The translations under genes and the position numbers were made by a program. Of a DNA stretch of 21,491 nt, positions 19,949 through 21,491 are shown in pieces. How positions within the stretch are numbered: position 1 is the stretch's first letter; every line of letters begins with the position of its first letter. Under the pieces are notes generated by a model, which did not search any database, was not told where the DNA came from, and saw nothing but the letters and a program-made list of their open reading frames with translations. This DNA comes from a virus: positions 1-21,491 of IMG/VR virus record IMGVR_UViG_3300013092_000110; one strand, written 5' to 3'.

Positions 19949-20460
19949 TTTCCTACCTCTTTCTTAGCCCGTTCAATCCATCCTGTGCAATCCACCGAAT
20001 AGACCGTGTTGGGCCATTTCATTGCTTCTTGAACTAAAACTTTCAGTACATCGTTCTTGGATTTTAACGTTTCATATGCACACACTAAGCACCAGGAATA
20101 TCTGGTGATGCCTTCTTTGTGAAGCTCACAAATAGGCAATGACAACTTCCATTTCTGAAGATCGCTTAATAATTCTATCCATTGATCGCAATCATCCCCC
20201 CATCTATCCGACGATTTATGATCTAAATCATGTAGGTATTCCAACCGATCTTTGTCCTTGGCCATAATAATGTTATCAGATTTAAGTTTAATGTTCTCGG
20301 CTTCAAGTTTAGTGAATCTCCTATCCGTTTCACAGCAGTCACGGCAAACAGTATAGTCACCAAAAGCAGCAACACTCCGACCGCAGTACTTGCATTTCGC
20401 TGGATAATCGTGTTTCTGGTTTCCAAATACGTTACACTTACTGCCTAATGGATCACTCAT
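19945..20460 (-). CDS. Zn-finger plus coiled-coil accessory protein, paralogue family, 171 aa
   Basis: Largest member of the family. The N terminus has AKCKYCGRSV and TVCRDCCETD (CxxC at 23 and about 39), a typical two-pair zinc ribbon. A coiled coil follows (RFTKLEAENIKLKSDNI), then a helix with RWGDDCDQWIELLSDLQKWK, a third Cys-rich part (ICELHKEG, WCLVCAYE) and the closing CTGWIERAKKEVGK. ATG 20460 has GGAGGCGGGGA as site, inside the end of the upstream gene. Function unknown; it may be an adaptor that bridges nucleic acid and protein. Confidence 0.75.
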   Translation of the reverse strand: MSDPLGSKCNVFGNQKHDYPAKCKYCGRSVAAFGDYTVCRDCCETDRRFTKLEAENIKLKSDNIIMAKDKDRLEYLHDLDHKSSDRWGDDCDQWIELLSDLQKWKLSLPICELHKEGITRYSWCLVCAYETLKSKNDVLKVLVQEAMKWPNTVYSVDCTGWIERAKKEVGK

Positions 20461-20855
20461 TCCCCGCCTCCTGCTGCATCATTACTGGGCTCTTGGATTG
20501 GACCGGCCCACGTGTCGTTGCAAGAATCAATCTGGACACCGATCACAATGTAGTTGTTCCACCCGGACTTGCTCTTCATCCAATAATACGCTTCTGTGTC
20601 TGGGACTGCCCCTGTCTGCCACGTCAACTCGCTTGCAGCAAGATCGTATTCCAGCTTGCCTATGATCTCGTTGGCGTGGTCGAAGGCTAGACGTTCATCG
20701 GAGAGTTGGATTTTCAACCGCTCAATTTCTTTATTCCCCTCTTCCCAATTGAGTATGGCGGTTTCGCGTTCCAATTTGAGCTTGGCGTTCTCGGCTTCGA
20801 GTTTGGTGATGTGCTCATCCCTCACCAATATCTCATTGATATAATTGTCACTCAT
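20457..20855 (-). CDS. Coiled-coil accessory protein, paralogue family, 132 aa
   Basis: The N-terminal two thirds is a long coiled coil (ITKLEAENAKLKLERETAI, KEIERLKIQLSDERLAFDH). The C-terminal part is a separate short domain with aromatics (AYYWMKSKSGWNNYIVIGVQ, CNDTWAGPI). It ends NDAAGGGE: the Gly run is the GGAGGCGGGG ribosome site of the next gene. No Cys pair is present, so the zinc part of its relatives is missing. ATG 20855 overlaps the upstream stop (ATGAGTGA). Confidence 0.75.
   Translation of the reverse strand: MSDNYINEILVRDEHITKLEAENAKLKLERETAILNWEEGNKEIERLKIQLSDERLAFDHANEIIGKLEYDLAASELTWQTGAVPDTEAYYWMKSKSGWNNYIVIGVQIDSCNDTWAGPIQEPSNDAAGGGE
20776..20803 (-). repeat. 28-bp repeat, copy 2 (coiled-coil LEAENAKLK coding block)
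   Basis: Identical to 19601-19628, about 1.17 kb away, in the same coding frame and orientation. It may serve as a recombination point for shuffling modules among the paralogues, as the flanking parts of the two genes differ. Confidence 0.85.
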
Positions 20856-21090
20856 CCCCGCACTCCTTGGTTTTGCATCGGTCGCATTTCTTGAAAGCGT
20901 TATGGTAGACCATATACCCAGTATTGTCGCTCATATTGCCGGGACTGTAAGTATTAACAAATTCTGGTGGAGCAACCTCCACACATTCAACTCTACTTAA
21001 AAAGTATACACATAGATGACCATGCCGAAGAATGCATGAACCACAGTATTTCCCTTTTGGAATAGTTAAGGTCACTTGTAATTCACTCAT
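20848..21090 (-). CDS. Cys-rich small protein, 80 aa
   Basis: ATG 21090 with GGAGG five bases upstream is preferred over GTG 21093. Cys pairs: KYCGSCILRHGHLC near 15-27, VECVEV near 36 and KKCDRCKTKECGDE at the end, giving seven Cys plus His, so one or two metal sites are likely. It has no coiled coil. The gene overlaps the upstream stop by 8 bases (ATGAGTGA), and the same sequence joins it to the next gene. Function unknown. Confidence 0.72.
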   Translation of the reverse strand: MSELQVTLTIPKGKYCGSCILRHGHLCVYFLSRVECVEVAPPEFVNTYSPGNMSDNTGYMVYHNAFKKCDRCKTKECGDE

Positions 21091-21412
21091 CACCGCCTCC
21101 TTCCCGCAATGCCTTATTGATTACAGTGTAAGCTGGATTCCATGCCTGATATGCAGCGGTCTGTTGTTTCAGTATCTCACCAGCATCCTTCAGCGCAGCG
21201 GCGTACTTGTCGCGCTGTGCTGCAACTTTAAATCCAGATGTAACCATAATTGAGAATGCATTTTTGGCATCATCCCGTTCCTTCTGACACTCGGCAAGTT
21301 GCTTTTCGAGATCCAGAATTTTTGCTTGTTCAAGAGAGTAACTTGATTGCCCACACATGCAGACAGTGTGGTTCCCTTGATATACATGCACGAATTCGTT
21401 GCAGTAGGTCAT
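21083..21412 (-). CDS. Cys-containing coiled-coil protein, 109 aa
   Basis: ATG 21412 overlaps the TGA of the partial upstream gene. The N terminus has TYCNEFVHVYQGNHTVCMCG, three Cys and two His, a probable zinc knuckle. A coiled coil follows (AKILDLEKQLAECQKERDDA, AAQRDKYAAALKDAGEIL). It ends LREGGGDE, where the GGAGGCGGTG is the ribosome site of the next gene. Similar cytoplasmic small proteins line the whole cluster. Function unknown. Confidence 0.72.
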   Translation of the reverse strand: MTYCNEFVHVYQGNHTVCMCGQSSYSLEQAKILDLEKQLAECQKERDDAKNAFSIMVTSGFKVAAQRDKYAAALKDAGEILKQQTAAYQAWNPAYTVINKALREGGGDE

Positions 21413-21491
21413 TTCTTTATCACCTTTTTTGCTTCAATAACCCAATTATTCAAATCACTTAAAGGAGCACTTAATGACCCTTCCCATACTC
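21409..21491 (-). CDS. Paralogue-family protein, C-terminal 26 residues only
   Basis: The frame enters from the right edge and ends at TGA 21409, overlapping the next ATG (ATGA). The visible residues end APLSDLNNWVIEAKKVIKK, matching the closing helix W-x-E-A/R-K/R-K of the family members at 19109, 19441 and 19945. The start lies outside the window. Confidence 0.65.
   Translation of the reverse strand, partial: VWEGSLSAPLSDLNNWVIEAKKVIKK

Noticed and set aside
1-21491. tRNA genes, CRISPR arrays, integrase or attachment sites, insertion sequences.
   Set aside because: Reading both strands I saw no cloverleaf with a T-loop, no regular spacer repeats, no transposase or recombinase besides the TopIB, so none is claimed. 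A tool-based scan could still find a divergent tRNA.

Overview
This window is a tailed-phage genome segment (Caudoviricetes type), free or integrated. It holds a recognisable large terminase and an HK97-type portal, and nearly every other gene is small, tightly packed and on the minus strand, so the genome reads from right to left. Starts and stops overlap by 1 to 30 bases (ATGA, TAATG, TGATG), and strong GGAGG-type ribosome sites precede most starts. I see no tRNA, rRNA, CRISPR array, integrase or chromosomal flank. The host cannot be named; the Shine-Dalgarno use fits a bacterium.

Right unit (21491 to about 15348): a chain of small accessory genes. First come seven or eight small Cys-rich and coiled-coil proteins, several of them clearly paralogous (18.6-21.5 kb). 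Then come two hypotheticals, a ParB-type nuclease domain fused to a DUF4417-like domain (16743-18041), a complete class III PLP-dependent aminotransferase (15554-16756) and a very basic 69-residue protein. The unit ends at a good intrinsic terminator (15285-15326).

Left unit (15220 to 1): a plausible sigma70-like promoter (15257-15286) lies directly after the terminator. It would drive a packaging and virion module: an HTH protein that may be the small terminase (14534-15220), about nine small genes, the large terminase (10651-12264), then a 4.9 kb accessory block between terminase and portal. That block carries two tiny membrane proteins, an exported protein, a stand-alone MuF-like C-terminal Cys domain, a DUF6496-type protein, a YkgJ-type Cys-cluster protein, a zincin with an anthrax lethal factor-like active site, a short conserved CxxC protein and a poxvirus-type DNA topoisomerase IB. 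After the portal (4246-5718) come a collagen-like Gly-X-Y protein (2593-4230), a structural-type protein, two small proteins and the start of a beta-helix protein that runs off the left edge. The major capsid protein is not recognised and probably lies outside the window.

The most interesting signal is a shared N-terminal module: an amphipathic helix followed by a basic strand-turn-strand of the form V-K-x3-R-x4-G-x4-V. It is found on three otherwise unrelated proteins: the topoisomerase IB, the lethal factor-like zincin and a 148-residue protein upstream of the terminase. I propose that it tags proteins for loading into the capsid or for delivery with the DNA. The second is the ParB-DUF4417 / aminotransferase / basic protein cassette, unusual cargo for a phage.
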